DNA from: Pelagibacteraceae bacterium AG-464-B04
GTDB lineage: Bacteria > Pseudomonadota > Alphaproteobacteria > Pelagibacterales > Pelagibacteraceae
Assembly: GCA_003209225.1 (NCBI GenBank)
Contig: QCRZ01000010.1
Coordinates: 1-34,035 of the forward strand
Length of the DNA: 34,035 bases
Direction of reading: 5' to 3'
Made by a program: the position numbers and the translations under genes
The notes under the pieces: generated by a model
The model's input: the letters and a program-made list of their open reading frames with translations, nothing else
What the model was told of the DNA's origin: nothing
The model's database searches: none
Shown here: in pieces, positions 8,561 to 18,113 of the stretch
Position numbering within the stretch: position 1 is the stretch's first letter
Layout: every line of letters begins with the position of its first letter

Positions 8561-9322
8561 TTAGTAATTTTTACCATTACAAATACATTTCTCTCTCTTT
8601 TTTATTTTTGCTTTTCTAAAACTTATATCGAGAGAATTAATAATCAACATATAGCCACACAATGAATTACCAATATTTAATATTTCTTTTACAACTTCGT
8701 TTGCTTGAATAGTTCCAGCAATTCCTGCCAGAGTACTGAAAATTCCATCTATTTCACAATTTAACAGTTCATCAGAAGGATAAGTTTGGAAAAAACACCT
8801 TAAGCATGGAGATTTATTATTATTTTGAAAATTAAACGTAAATATCTGGCCATCAAACTTATTTATAGCTCCTGTAATTAATATTTTTTTACTTTTAACT
8901 ACATAATCATTTATTAAAAATTTTGTTTTAAAATTATCACTTCCATCTACTAATACTGTATATTTTTTTGCAATTTTATTAATGTTATTTTTGTTTATTT
9001 TATTTTTATAATTGTAAACATTTATGTCGGGATTAATTCTTTTAATTTTTTCACCTGCAATTTTTACCTTATCTTTTTTTACATCTTTTGTTTCAAACAA
9101 TATTTGTCTATGAAGATTAGATATGTTTATTTTGTCATGATCAATAATCCCTATATTTCCAACACCCATAGCAGCTAAATAAATTAAAATAGGTGAACCG
9201 AGTCCACCAGCACCAATTACTAAAACTTTTGAATTTAAAAGTTTTTTTTGACCAATTGGTCCAATTTTTTTAAGCACCATTTGTCGTGAATATCTTTTTA
9301 TTTGTCTGTTATTTAGTTTCAT
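8561..9322 (-). CDS. moeB: MoeB/ThiF-family adenylyltransferase (E1-like)
   Basis: A 253-residue E1-like enzyme that adenylates the C-terminal glycine of a ThiS/MoaD-type sulfur carrier. The N-terminal RYSRQMVLKKIGPIGQKKL and VLVIGAGGLGSP nucleotide loop (around residues 34-43) and the NISNLHRQILF motif define the family. Zinc-binding cysteines appear as CLRC near residue 175 and CIC at the C-terminus. There is no rhodanese extension. MoeB, ThiF and HesA cannot be separated from sequence alone, and no moaD/thiS gene is in the window. It follows dut by 14 bases in the ubiE-ubiB-coaBC-dut operon. Confidence 0.85.
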   Translation of the reverse strand: MKLNNRQIKRYSRQMVLKKIGPIGQKKLLNSKVLVIGAGGLGSPILIYLAAMGVGNIGIIDHDKINISNLHRQILFETKDVKKDKVKIAGEKIKRINPDINVYNYKNKINKNNINKIAKKYTVLVDGSDNFKTKFLINDYVVKSKKILITGAINKFDGQIFTFNFQNNNKSPCLRCFFQTYPSDELLNCEIDGIFSTLAGIAGTIQANEVVKEILNIGNSLCGYMLIINSLDISFRKAKIKKREKCICNGKNY

Positions 9323-9336
9323 TTTAATTTATTAGA

Positions 9337-9774
9337 TTATTTTCCTGTTGAACCGAAACCACCTTTCCCTCTAACAGTTTTTGGCAAACTTTCTACTTCT
9401 TCAAGCTGCGCTTTTATGATTGGGCAAACAACTATTTGTGCAATTCTGTCATTTTTTTTAATCTGAAAAATTTCTTTTCCAAGATTAATTAATATAACTT
9501 TAATTTCACCTCTATAATCGGAATCAATTGTTCCAGGTGTATTTAGTACACTAATTCCATTTTTTGCAGCTAGACCAGACCTGGGTCTAATTTGTACTTC
9601 ATATTGTTCAGGGATTGCTACTGAGATGCCAGTAGGGATAACCTTTTTTTCGCCTGGTAATATTTTAATCATTTGCTCAATATTGGCAGCAAGATCCATG
9701 CCAGAAGATCCATCAGTTTTATATTCTGGTAACAAAATATCTTTATGGATTTTTTTGATCAACAACTTAACCAT
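9337..9774 (-). CDS. dut: Deoxyuridine 5'-triphosphate nucleotidohydrolase (dUTPase)
   Basis: The 145-residue trimeric dUTPase has all its motifs in order: GMDLAAN (motif 1), [10 protein letters not shown] (motif 2), [15 protein letters not shown] (motif 3 with the catalytic Asp), RIAQIVV (motif 4) and the C-terminal GKGGFGSTG loop (motif 5). It hydrolyses dUTP to dUMP and PPi, limiting uracil incorporation and feeding dTMP synthesis. Five bases separate it from coaBC; coaBC-dut linkage is common in proteobacteria. Confidence 0.96.
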   Translation of the reverse strand: MVKLLIKKIHKDILLPEYKTDGSSGMDLAANIEQMIKILPGEKKVIPTGISVAIPEQYEVQIRPRSGLAAKNGISVLNTPGTIDSDYRGEIKVILINLGKEIFQIKKNDRIAQIVVCPIIKAQLEEVESLPKTVRGKGGFGSTGK

Positions 9775-9779
9775 ATTGG

Positions 9780-10988
9780 TTAGGAATTGAAGTTTTCTAA
9801 GATTCTTTTTGTAATTTCTTCAGCAATTTCAGATTTTTTTCTTTTTGAAATTAATTCATTATTTTTATTTTTGTAAATAATCGAAACTTCATTAAAGTCC
9901 GAAGCAAATCCAATTTCTGATTTTGATACATCGTTTGCGATAATCCAGTCGCAATATTTTGTTTTGATTTTTTCTTCTGCATTTTTAATAATATTATTTG
10001 TCTCAGCAGCAAAGCCTATTACCAACTTAGGTCTCAACGAATTATGTGTAGATAAAAATTTTAATATATCTTTGTTTTTTTCAAGTTCTAGTTTAGTGAT
10101 ATCCTGTTTTTTTATTTTATTTTTTTTTATTTGAGAAACTTTAAAATCACCTACAGCAGCAGCAGAAACAACAATGTCAACTGGAAGACTTTTTTTTGTT
10201 TCCTCGTACATTTCTTCTGCACTTTGAACTTTTATTAATTTAATATTTTTTGGACTTAGTAAATTAGTTGGGCCAGAAATTAGAGTTGTTTCTACGCCTT
10301 TTTCGGATAAAGATTTTGCTATTTCATATCCTTGTTTTCCAGTGGAATCGTTAGAAATATACCTTATGGGATCAATATATTCTTTTGTTGGTCCCGATGT
10401 AACTATTGCCTTTAACTTATTATTTAAAATAAATTTTTTTTCTGAAAAAAAATTATTTAAAAACTTAATAATTTTACTTGGTTCTGACATTTTGCCCTCA
10501 CCATATTCCCCGCATGCCATTTCTCCAATTTCTGGTCCTATACAGAGATATCCATAATTCAGTAATTTTGAGATATTTTCTTGTGTTGCTTGGTGCATCC
10601 ACATTCTCACATTCATTGCGGGTACTAAGATTATTTTTTTATTTGACGCAAGAACTAGTGTTGATGCCAAGTCCTCTGCATTCCCGTATGAGAACTTTGA
10701 AATTGTATTTGCAGTAGCTGGAGCTACTAATATTACATCGCACCATCTTGAAAGACTAATATGATCCATTTCGGCTTCATCTTTTGCATCAAATAAATCT
10801 TCATAAACTTTATTGTGAGTGAGTGATGTAATAGATAACGGCGTTACAAACTCCTTTCCATTTTTGGTTAAAACAGTTTTAATTTTAGCTCCTTCGCTTT
10901 TTAGTAAACGAATTAACTCAAGACTTTTGTAAGCTGCAATTCCTCCCGTTATAATTAAGAGTATTTTTTTTTCTTTTAAGTGGTTCAT
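9780..10988 (-). CDS. coaBC: Bifunctional phosphopantothenoylcysteine decarboxylase/synthetase
   Basis: The 402-residue fusion carries an N-terminal flavin-dependent CoaC decarboxylase (residues about 1-180: [22 protein letters not shown] with the active-site His, VPAMNVRMW, and MACGEYGEG) and a C-terminal CoaB CTP-dependent ligase ([39 protein letters not shown]). It makes 4'-phosphopantetheine in two steps from phosphopantothenate, cysteine and CTP, on the way to coenzyme A. Gap of 5 bases to ubiB upstream and 5 to dut downstream, so one operon. Length is typical. Confidence 0.96.
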   Translation of the reverse strand: MNHLKEKKILLIITGGIAAYKSLELIRLLKSEGAKIKTVLTKNGKEFVTPLSITSLTHNKVYEDLFDAKDEAEMDHISLSRWCDVILVAPATANTISKFSYGNAEDLASTLVLASNKKIILVPAMNVRMWMHQATQENISKLLNYGYLCIGPEIGEMACGEYGEGKMSEPSKIIKFLNNFFSEKKFILNNKLKAIVTSGPTKEYIDPIRYISNDSTGKQGYEIAKSLSEKGVETTLISGPTNLLSPKNIKLIKVQSAEEMYEETKKSLPVDIVVSAAAVGDFKVSQIKKNKIKKQDITKLELEKNKDILKFLSTHNSLRPKLVIGFAAETNNIIKNAEEKIKTKYCDWIIANDVSKSEIGFASDFNEVSIIYKNKNNELISKRKKSEIAEEITKRILENFNS

Positions 10989-10993
10989 TTCTT

Positions 10994-12562
10994 TTATTTG
11001 AATACCAATAATATTAAAATTACAAGAACTAAAAAGGCAGATATTAGTTTATTTCTAAATAGTTTCATTTTTATCTCCTCTTCTTTTAAAGAATAGTAAG
11101 AGGATGAATTAGATGGCAATTTACCTTCAGTAATTATTGTTAATGCCTCATTTGCTTTGTCCATAATCTTTGGCAATTCTGGAAGTCTTTTTAAGAGTTC
11201 TGAAGCATTTTCTATTTTTTCACCCATTATGTTTATTGGATCCTTAGTTTTTTCTAACCACTCTTTTAGTACTGGCTTTGATACTTCCCAAATATTTGTA
11301 TTAGGATGTAATTTTCGTGCAACACCCTCCACAACAACCATGGTTTTTTGAAGAAGTAAAAGTTGAGGTTGTGTTTGCATGTTAAACTTTTCAGTATTTT
11401 CAAATAGTTGTTTTAAGAGTTTACTACCGGAAATATCTTTTATTGACTGGCCAAAAATTGGTTCACCAATAGATCTTAGAGATTGGGCAAATTCAGCTAC
11501 AGAAAATTTCTTTGACACCAGTCCAGCTAAAAAATGTACTTCAGCAACTTTTTTATAGTCTCTATTTATAAATCCATATAAAATTTCAGCCAAATATCTT
11601 CTATTTAATTTGTCCAATCTTCCCATAATCCCAAAATCAACAGGGGCTATATCACCATTTTTATCAATAAAAATATTACCTTGGTGCATGTCAGCATGGA
11701 AAAAACCATCTCTAACAGCTTGTCTTAAGAAATGCTGTATTAAGTTTTTAGATAATTTTTCTACGTTAATATTTTTTTCTACAAGTTTTTTGGTTTCTCT
11801 AATCGAAATACCTTCTATTTTATCTAATGTAAGTACATTTTGAGTAGTAAAATTCCAATAAATTTTTGGTACACTAAATCCTATGTCATCTTTGGTATTT
11901 TCATGTAATTCATTTGCAGCAGCTGCTTCAAACCTTAAATCCATCTCTATGTTTGTAATTTCTTTAAGCAAATAAACTACTTCAATTAATTTAAGTCTTC
12001 TTGTTTTTTTTGCTATATTTTCAACAAAATATGCCAGCAACATAAGAGCATCTAATTCTTCATTAAAAACTTTTTTAATTGAAGGTCTTAGTATTTTTAT
12101 TGCAACTTCTTTATTTGCTCCATTACTTTTTATTTTTGCAAAATGTACTTGCGCTATTGAAGCAGCAGCAACCGGTTCACTAAATTCATGTATTTTTTGA
12201 AATATCTTTTCTGGAAATTCTTTTTTTAATATTGAATAAGCTTCATTTTTACTAAAAGGAGGAAGTTTGTCCTGTAGTTTTTCTAAATCTTTTGCTAATT
12301 TTTCTCCTATTATATCGGGCCTTGTAGCTAAAAATTGACCAAGTTTAATAAATGTTGTTCCCATTTCTTGAAGAGAAGAGCATAATTTTTGACCAGAGGT
12401 TTCATTTTTTAAATTTGTTTTATTTTTTAAATTAAAACCTAGAATAAAAAAAAAAACTTTAATTAATATTGGTGGATTATATAACTCAAAAATACTATTT
12501 ATAGTTCCTGATTTAGATAATTTTCTACCAATACCAAACAGTAAAAAAAGTTTTTTAAACAT
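10994..12562 (-). CDS. ubiB: UbiB-family atypical kinase, ubiquinone biosynthesis
   Basis: About 522 residues. The ADCK/UbiB signature KxGQ appears as FIKLGQFLATRPD, the Ala-rich loop as AAASIAQVHFA, the ATP-binding lysine in EVAIKILRP, the catalytic HADMHQGNIF and the metal-binding VDFGIMG. The C-terminus has a hydrophobic stretch (LISAFLVLVILILLVF) that would anchor it in the inner membrane. UbiB is an ATPase that supports coenzyme Q assembly. I chose the ATG at 12562, two bases after the ubiE stop and giving the usual MFKKLF-type beginning. An ATG 15 bases further upstream overlaps ubiE and adds five non-conserved residues. Confidence 0.94.
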   Translation of the reverse strand: MFKKLFLLFGIGRKLSKSGTINSIFELYNPPILIKVFFFILGFNLKNKTNLKNETSGQKLCSSLQEMGTTFIKLGQFLATRPDIIGEKLAKDLEKLQDKLPPFSKNEAYSILKKEFPEKIFQKIHEFSEPVAAASIAQVHFAKIKSNGANKEVAIKILRPSIKKVFNEELDALMLLAYFVENIAKKTRRLKLIEVVYLLKEITNIEMDLRFEAAAANELHENTKDDIGFSVPKIYWNFTTQNVLTLDKIEGISIRETKKLVEKNINVEKLSKNLIQHFLRQAVRDGFFHADMHQGNIFIDKNGDIAPVDFGIMGRLDKLNRRYLAEILYGFINRDYKKVAEVHFLAGLVSKKFSVAEFAQSLRSIGEPIFGQSIKDISGSKLLKQLFENTEKFNMQTQPQLLLLQKTMVVVEGVARKLHPNTNIWEVSKPVLKEWLEKTKDPINIMGEKIENASELLKRLPELPKIMDKANEALTIITEGKLPSNSSSYYSLKEEEIKMKLFRNKLISAFLVLVILILLVFK

Positions 12563-12564
12563 AA

Positions 12565-13284
12565 TTATATTTTCCAACCAGAGTGAATAGCAACAATTCC
12601 ACCATTTAAATTTCTATATTTAACTTTGTAAAAATTGTTTTTTTTCATCAAAATGGCCAATTCATCTTGACTATAAAAATTTTTTATACTTTCTACTAAA
12701 TATTTGTAAGGTTGATCGTCCCCAACAACTAAATTTCCAATTTTTGGGATATTTTTCGAATAAAAATCATACAATCTTTTAAATTTATAATTTTTAATTT
12801 TTGAAAATTCTAAACATATAAATCTCCCACCAGGTTTTAATACTCTGTAAGCTTCACTTAAAACACAGTTTATGTTATTTGTATTTCTCAATCCAAAGCT
12901 AATAGAATAATAATCAAAATAATTATCTTTAAAATTTAGTTTTTCCGCATCACCTAAATACCATTTTATATTTTGAAATTTACTAAGTTTTTTTTTAGCA
13001 ATTTCTAACATTTTTAAGTTAGGGTCAACTGCAAATACTAATCCTTTATTTTTTACATGTTTTAGAAATAGTTTGGTAATATCCCCAGTACCAGATGCCA
13101 TATCTAGTAAAATTGTGTTTGTGTTTGGGGATAGCCAACTCATCATTTGTCTCTTCCACAACCTATGTGACCCAAAAGATAAAATATCATTCATCAAATC
13201 ATATTTATCAAAAACTTTGTTAAATACTTTTTGGACTAACCTTTTTTTTTCAGCATTATTAAATCTCATTTTCAATTTTTCCAT
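12565..13284 (-). CDS. ubiE: Ubiquinone/menaquinone biosynthesis C-methyltransferase
   Basis: A 239-residue SAM-dependent methyltransferase with the UbiE signatures: FDKYDLMNDILSFGSHRLWKR at the N-terminus, SAM motif LLDMASGTGDI, and SISFGLRNTNN plus RVLKPGGRF. It C-methylates the benzoquinol ring during ubiquinone synthesis. First gene of a run continuing through ubiB, coaBC, dut and moeB, and divergent from mutM across only 39 bases. An alternative start six codons in (MRFNNAEK) is possible. Confidence 0.95.
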   Translation of the reverse strand: MEKLKMRFNNAEKKRLVQKVFNKVFDKYDLMNDILSFGSHRLWKRQMMSWLSPNTNTILLDMASGTGDITKLFLKHVKNKGLVFAVDPNLKMLEIAKKKLSKFQNIKWYLGDAEKLNFKDNYFDYYSISFGLRNTNNINCVLSEAYRVLKPGGRFICLEFSKIKNYKFKRLYDFYSKNIPKIGNLVVGDDQPYKYLVESIKNFYSQDELAILMKKNNFYKVKYRNLNGGIVAIHSGWKI

Positions 13285-13323
13285 TAACTAAAATATTTTT
13301 TTTATGTATTATATAATATTTTT

Positions 13324-14187
13324 ATGCCAGAACTACCAGAAGTAGAGATTTTAAAAAGATCTCTAAAAAAAAAGATAAAATTTTGCAAAGTGGCAAAAAT
13401 TAAGATACATAATGCAAATTTAAGATACAAAGTTCCTCAATTAATCAATCAAAATTTGAAAAATCATACTGTGTTGAATGTTTCCAGAATATCAAAATAT
13501 TTAATTATTGATTTTAATTTCTCAAAAAAATTATTAATTCATCTTGGGATGACAGGCACAGTTCATTTAGTAAAAAAAAATAACAAAAAATATACTAATG
13601 CTAGTTTTTATCATTCATCATCTTTGCCAAAAAAACACAATCATATTGAAATATATTTTAAAAATAATATTAAAATGATTTATAATGATCCAAGAAGATT
13701 TGGATATTTTAAATTATTTGAAAAAAAATATTTATTAAATAATTTAATTAAAAATTTAGGACCAGATCCTTTTAGTTCTAAATTTAATTATAATTATATA
13801 AAAAAATTTATTCAAAATAAGAAAATTAAAATTAAAATTTTATTAATGAACCAAAAATTTTTAGGTGGTTTGGGTAACATTTATGCAAATGAAATTCTTT
13901 ATAACTGTAAACTTAAACCAACTAAATCAGTAAATTTATTGACAAAAAAAAATATTCAAAATCTTATTTACCAATCTAGAAATACTTTAAAAAAAGCAAT
14001 AAAATTTGGTGGATCGTCAATTAGAGATTTTAAAAAAACAGATGGTACATCTGGTAATTATCAACATAATTTTAATGTTTATGGAAAAAATAATACAAAC
14101 TGCCCAAGATATAGTTGCACAGGATCTATAAAAAAGATCTTAATATCCAAAAGATCTTCTTTTTATTGCCCAAAGTGCCAGACATAA
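13324..14187 (+). CDS. mutM: Formamidopyrimidine-DNA glycosylase (Fpg/MutM)
   Basis: The 287-residue base-excision repair enzyme starts MPELPEVE, placing the catalytic Pro2 and Glu3 correctly. HLGMTG and DPRRFGYF follow in the N-terminal domain, then the helix-two-turn-helix stretch FLGGLGNIYANEILY and a C-terminal zinc finger (CPRYSC ... FYCPKCQ, Cx4C and Cx2C spacing, as in other alphaproteobacterial Fpg). It removes 8-oxoguanine and formamidopyrimidines and nicks the strand. A TATAAT (13312-13317) just 6 bases before the ATG suggests a leaderless or nearly leaderless message if used; otherwise the promoter is unclear. Confidence 0.95.
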   Translation: MPELPEVEILKRSLKKKIKFCKVAKIKIHNANLRYKVPQLINQNLKNHTVLNVSRISKYLIIDFNFSKKLLIHLGMTGTVHLVKKNNKKYTNASFYHSSSLPKKHNHIEIYFKNNIKMIYNDPRRFGYFKLFEKKYLLNNLIKNLGPDPFSSKFNYNYIKKFIQNKKIKIKILLMNQKFLGGLGNIYANEILYNCKLKPTKSVNLLTKKNIQNLIYQSRNTLKKAIKFGGSSIRDFKKTDGTSGNYQHNFNVYGKNNTNCPRYSCTGSIKKILISKRSSFYCPKCQT

Positions 14188-14203
14188 TAATAAAAAATAT
14201 TTA

Positions 14204-14232
14204 TTGACCCCAACTTTTGTACGAGTTATATA
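14204..14232 (+). promoter_or_regulatory. rpsT promoter
   Basis: TTGACC (14204-14209), a 17-base spacer and TATATA (14227-14232) lie just upstream of the rpsT ATG at 14245. Hexamers and spacing are close to the sigma-70 consensus. The start would be near 14239, leaving almost no leader. Confidence 0.65.
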
Positions 14233-14244
14233 ACTTTTCTTTCT

Positions 14245-14505
14245 ATGCCAAATACAAAATCAGCCATTCGAAGAGTTAGAAGAGTTAATAAACAAACTTC
14301 GGTTAATAGATTGAGAAAAAAAAAATATAGATCTATTATTAAAGAGATTGCTTTATTAATAGATGCAAAGAAAAAAGAAGAAGCAATTAAATTGTTGCCA
14401 AAATTTAATTCTCAGATGATGAAAATAGCTAAGATCGGAGTTATAAAAAAGCAAACTATCTCACGCAAAGTGTCACGACTAACAAAAAGAATAAACAAGC
14501 TTTAG
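14245..14505 (+). CDS. rpsT: 30S ribosomal protein S20
   Basis: The 86-residue, Lys/Arg-rich protein begins MPNTKSAIRRVRRVNKQTSVNR and ends in KQTISRKVSRLTKRINKL, the two conserved blocks of S20, a primary 16S rRNA binder. Length matches the family. The gene sits between mutM and dnaA, as in many Alphaproteobacteria. It has its own promoter at 14204-14232. Confidence 0.95.
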   Translation: MPNTKSAIRRVRRVNKQTSVNRLRKKKYRSIIKEIALLIDAKKKEEAIKLLPKFNSQMMKIAKIGVIKKQTISRKVSRLTKRINKL

Positions 14506-14844
14506 AAATTTCAATTTAGAGTTGATCACTTTAAAAGAATTTAATATATTTTTTTTTAATAAAATTTAAATACACACAGTCTATATAAACTAATTTTTTT
14601 TTAGAATTAACTAAATGTGGTAATCATAAAGTTAAAAATTTTTTTTTTTAAAAAGATTCAATCTTTAATTTAAAATCAATTTTAAGTTTAATTTAAAATT
14701 GTTTTTTTTTATATTATTTTAAATACAAAATCAATTTCAAGTTTTATTTCTATTACAGATTTTATTTTTTTTTATAAATAAAAAAAATATAGTTGCTTTA
14801 ATTACTTAAGAGGACTAAAGACATCTAATCTAATTTTTATATTC
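14506..14844 (+). other. 339-base AT-rich gap between rpsT and dnaA
   Basis: I see no ORF or RNA gene here. It is almost pure A/T with long T-runs and holds a 23-base imperfect direct repeat, a short perfect palindrome (AAAGATT-C-AATCTTT, 14652-14666) and one degraded DnaA-box-like string on the complementary strand (TGTGGTAA, 14616-14623). No clear dnaA promoter is obvious; an AGAGGA at 14810-14815 is too far (about 30 bases) from the ATG to act as its ribosome site. Whether the region has origin or dnaA autoregulatory function cannot be settled from sequence alone. Confidence 0.6.
14672..14749 (+). repeat. Imperfect 23-base direct repeat upstream of dnaA
   Basis: Copies at 14672-14694 and 14727-14749 both begin AAAATCAATTT and contain AAGTTT, agreeing at 21 of 23 positions, 55 bases apart. 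In such AT-rich DNA partial matches are expected, but 21/23 including the C and G positions is more than background. Confidence 0.6.
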
Positions 14845-16276
14845 ATGAAAGAAAATAATTATAATAAAAAAATAAATGATAACTCTGATTTGCAATCTTT
14901 AGATTGGCAAATTGTATGTAAAGAAATAAAACTTAAATTAGGACAAGATATATATGATAGTTGGATAAAAAAACTTAAGTTAGTTGAAGAATTTCAGTAC
15001 TATTTGGTTCTATCCTCCCCTACTCGATTTATCAGAGATTGGGTGGTGTCTAGATATATTGATAAAATATTAGAAATCATTAAATCTTATAAATATTCTA
15101 TAAGTAGGATTGACTTTATCATTGAATCAGAATTGGATGATGATCACAATCGCGGTGTAGATAAAAATCAAAAAATCAAAAAAGAAGCAGGTACTTCTAA
15201 TGTTAGTTTTATAGGAGATTCGCTAATAAATTATAGTCGTTTAGATCCAAATAAAAATTTTGAAAATTTTATTATAGGAAAAAGTAATAACCTTGCTTTT
15301 CAAGCAGCACAAAAAGTTTGCGAACAGATTGCACATTATAATCCATTATTTATTTATGGCGGTATTGGAATGGGAAAAACTCATTTACTTAATGCGATAG
15401 GTTTAAAAATGAAAGAAAATCGTAAAGTAATATTTATTTCTGCAGAAAGATTCATGTATCATTTTATTAAATCTATTCGCAGTAATGAAATGGTAAAATT
15501 TAAGGATTTTTTTAGAAAAACAGATTTATTTATTATAGACGATATACAGTTTGTAATTGGCAAAGAAGCCATGCAAGAAGAATTTTTTCATACCTTTAAT
15601 GCTTTAATTGATAGAAAAGCCCAAATTATAATTTCCTCGGATAGAGCTCCAATTAATTTAATTAAAGTTCAAGAAAGAATCAAATCTCGTTTCTCCGGTG
15701 GTTTAGTTGTAGATATACAACAATCTGATTTTGATTTAAGATTAGATATTTTAAAAAATAGAATTAAAGAAATAAAAAAAATCGTTTTCTGATACAATAG
15801 AACCAGATGAAAATTTATTAAACTTTATCGCAAGTGAAATGAAAATTAATATTAGGGAAACAATAGGTGCACTTAATAGAATTATATCTTTCAGCAGAAT
15901 ATATAATAAATCACCATCACTTTCAGAAAGTAAAATTATTTTAAAAGATTTATTAAATTTTTCAGAAAACCATGTAACGGTTGAAAATATTCAAAAAATT
16001 GTATGTGATTATTTTAAAATAAATGTTCGTGAAATGCTTTCACAAAGAAGATCAAGGTATTTGGTAAGACCAAGGCAAATTGCTATGTATTTAACAAAAA
16101 ATTTAACTTCAAAATCTTTACCAGACATTGGAAGACAATTTTCTAATCGAGATCACACAACTGTTATCCATTCAATAAAAACAGTTGATAAGCTGAGAGG
16201 CCTAGATTCTGAAATGAATAAAACTATAGATAAGCTTAAAAATAAAATTTTATACAATAACCAGGATGAAGTTTAG
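14845..16276 (+). CDS. dnaA: Chromosomal replication initiator DnaA (apparent +1 frameshift)
   Basis: All domains are present in two frames: domain I (LDWQIVCKEIKLKLGQDIYDSW), the AAA+ domain with Walker A GGIGMGKTHLL (near residue 170) and Walker B FIIDDIQF, arginine-finger region RIKSRFSGG, and domain IV with SQRRSRYLVRPRQIAMYL and RDHTTVIHSI, the DnaA-box-binding signature. The frame is lost in eight A at 15774-15781. Dropping one A reads IKKSFSDTIEPDENLLNFIA straight into the second part and gives a normal 476-residue protein. DnaA melts oriC and loads the helicase and is essential in most bacteria, so a true null is improbable. The last 11 bases overlap dnaN. Confidence 0.92.
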
Positions 16277-17378
16277 CGTAAACAGAGATAAATTTTTAAA
16301 ATCATTAAATTATTGCCAAGGCATTATTGAAAAAAGAAGTACACTACCAATACTTTCTAATATTTTAATTGAAGCTAAGAATTCATCAGTAAAGATAACA
16401 GCCACAGATCTTGATTTAATTTTTACCAATTTAACAGATAATGTTAAAATAGAAAAAGAAGGAAGCACAACGACTTCAGCTTCAATTATTTATGATATTG
16501 TTAGGAAATTATCACCAGGTAGTGAAATTAATTTTAACTTGTTAAATGAAAATAAACTTCAACTTGAGTCTGAAAAATCTAAATTTAATTTACTGTGCTT
16601 AAATCCTAGAGATTTTCCTTTAGTTGATGAAAATTTTAATACCAATGAATTTACAATTAATTCTAAACAAATATTGAAACTATTAAATAAATCAAAATTT
16701 TCGATTTCTAACGATGAAACAAGACATTATTTAAATGGGGTTTTTTTACATCAAACCGAACACGATAATAATATTTTTCTTACAGCCGCAGCTACTGACA
16801 GCCATAGAATGTCTGTTTCAAAAATAAAATTAAGTTCAAAAATAAATTTTGAACCTATAATTCTTCCAAAAAAAACAATTTTTCAATTAATTTCCTTGCT
16901 TGAGGATCAAGAAGGAACAATAAAAATTTGTAACATAAAATCTAAGATTAAATTTGAATTTGATAACAGTATATTAATTTCTAAATTAATTGATGGAAAA
17001 TTTCCAAATTATATCCAAGTAATCCCAACCAAAAATGAAAAAAAGTTGGAAATAAATTTAAATAATTTTTTAAGCTCAGTAGAAAGAGTTGCTTCTGTTT
17101 CAACGGATAGAAAAGAAGGAATTAAATTTAAATTATTAAAAAATGTTTTAAAATTATCAGTTAATAATCCCAATAGTGGAGATGGAAGTGAAGTGCTAGA
17201 AGTAAAATTTGATTATGAATTAAATATTAGTTTTAATTCTAAGTATCTTATTGATGTTGCTTCCCAAATCGATGGAGAAAAAATTTTATTTTATTTAAAC
17301 GAAGTAGATTCTCCTGCTTTAATTAAAGATGCAGTAGATAGAGATAGTATTTTTATACTTATGCCTATGAAAGTTTGA
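16266..17378 (+). CDS. dnaN: DNA polymerase III beta subunit (sliding clamp)
   Basis: The 370-residue clamp matches DnaN throughout: MKFSVNRDKFLKSLNYCQGIIEKRSTLPILSNILIEA at the start in essence, ITATDLDL, the middle-domain FSISNDETRHYLNGV, TAAATDSHRMSV and the C-terminal FILMPMKV close to the usual PMR(L/V) end. As a ring dimer it tethers polymerase III to DNA. It overlaps the end of dnaA by 11 bases, so the two are translationally coupled, and it converges on plsC 11 bases downstream. Confidence 0.96.
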   Translation: MKFSVNRDKFLKSLNYCQGIIEKRSTLPILSNILIEAKNSSVKITATDLDLIFTNLTDNVKIEKEGSTTTSASIIYDIVRKLSPGSEINFNLLNENKLQLESEKSKFNLLCLNPRDFPLVDENFNTNEFTINSKQILKLLNKSKFSISNDETRHYLNGVFLHQTEHDNNIFLTAAATDSHRMSVSKIKLSSKINFEPIILPKKTIFQLISLLEDQEGTIKICNIKSKIKFEFDNSILISKLIDGKFPNYIQVIPTKNEKKLEINLNNFLSSVERVASVSTDRKEGIKFKLLKNVLKLSVNNPNSGDGSEVLEVKFDYELNISFNSKYLIDVASQIDGEKILFYLNEVDSPALIKDAVDRDSIFILMPMKV

Positions 17379-17389
17379 TTTATAGTTAG

Positions 17390-18097
17390 CTATTTTATTA
17401 CATTTATTTCTTCATAAATTTCTTTTTCTAATGTTTCTAAAAAAATTTCTTTTTTTAATCCAGGCTTAATTGGATTTAAAAAAGATATCGTTATTTTACC
17501 TGGATATTTTATAAATCCAATTTTTGGCCAAACCTTACCTGAATTTAAAGCTACCGGAATACAAGCAATATTAAGTGATTCATATATTCTTGCAGCACCT
17601 TTCTTAAATGGAACCTTTTCATCAAATTTTACCCTAGTTCCTTGAGGAAATATTAAAAGTGGTCTATTTTCATTTTTTATTGTATTTGCAATTTTCTCAA
17701 AAAAATTAAGATTGTCTTTTGTGGTTGTGTCCCTGACAATCTCTATTGATTTTATTTTTTTAAGATAAAGACCAAATAAAGGAATTTTTAAAAGTTCTTT
17801 TTTTAAAATAAATATAGGATAATTTAAAATACTTTGAAGAGCAAAAGTTTCAAATACTGATTGATGAGCTGAAGCTACAAAAAATTTTTCAGATCTAGGA
17901 ATATTTTCAACACCTTTAAATTCTACTTTGGTATTTAAAAAAAATCTTACAGAAAAAACAACATAATGACCCAAAATTTTTCCGAAAATTAATGTGAATT
18001 TTGAAGGTAATAATAGTGTTGGGATAGCTATTAAAAATATTACAACTATTCCAGTGTACACAACAACATTAAAGATAACTGATCTTATTAGTAACAT
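17390..18097 (-). CDS. plsC: 1-acyl-sn-glycerol-3-phosphate acyltransferase
   Basis: A 235-residue membrane acyltransferase that makes phosphatidic acid from lysophosphatidic acid. An N-terminal hydrophobic segment (VVVYTGIVVIFLIAIPTLL) precedes motif I SAHQSVFETF, an Hx4E variant of the usual Hx4D. Motif III is FPQGTRV, with EIVRD as motif II and CIPVALNSG as motif IV. Hx4E is found in many proteobacterial PlsC proteins, so it is not evidence of inactivation. Lies 16 bases after lysA on the same strand. Confidence 0.9.
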   Translation of the reverse strand: MLLIRSVIFNVVVYTGIVVIFLIAIPTLLLPSKFTLIFGKILGHYVVFSVRFFLNTKVEFKGVENIPRSEKFFVASAHQSVFETFALQSILNYPIFILKKELLKIPLFGLYLKKIKSIEIVRDTTTKDNLNFFEKIANTIKNENRPLLIFPQGTRVKFDEKVPFKKGAARIYESLNIACIPVALNSGKVWPKIGFIKYPGKITISFLNPIKPGLKKEIFLETLEKEIYEEINVIK

Positions 18098-18113
18098 TTA
18101 ATTTAAATTACTT

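Noticed and set aside
14616-14623. TGTGGTAA as a DnaA box for oriC
   Set aside because: It lacks a base of the consensus and no cluster of boxes is visible in the gap, so I do not call an origin.
17390-18097. PlsC as inactive because motif I is Hx4E
   Set aside because: The Hx4E form occurs in many proteobacterial PlsC proteins, and the other motifs are intact.
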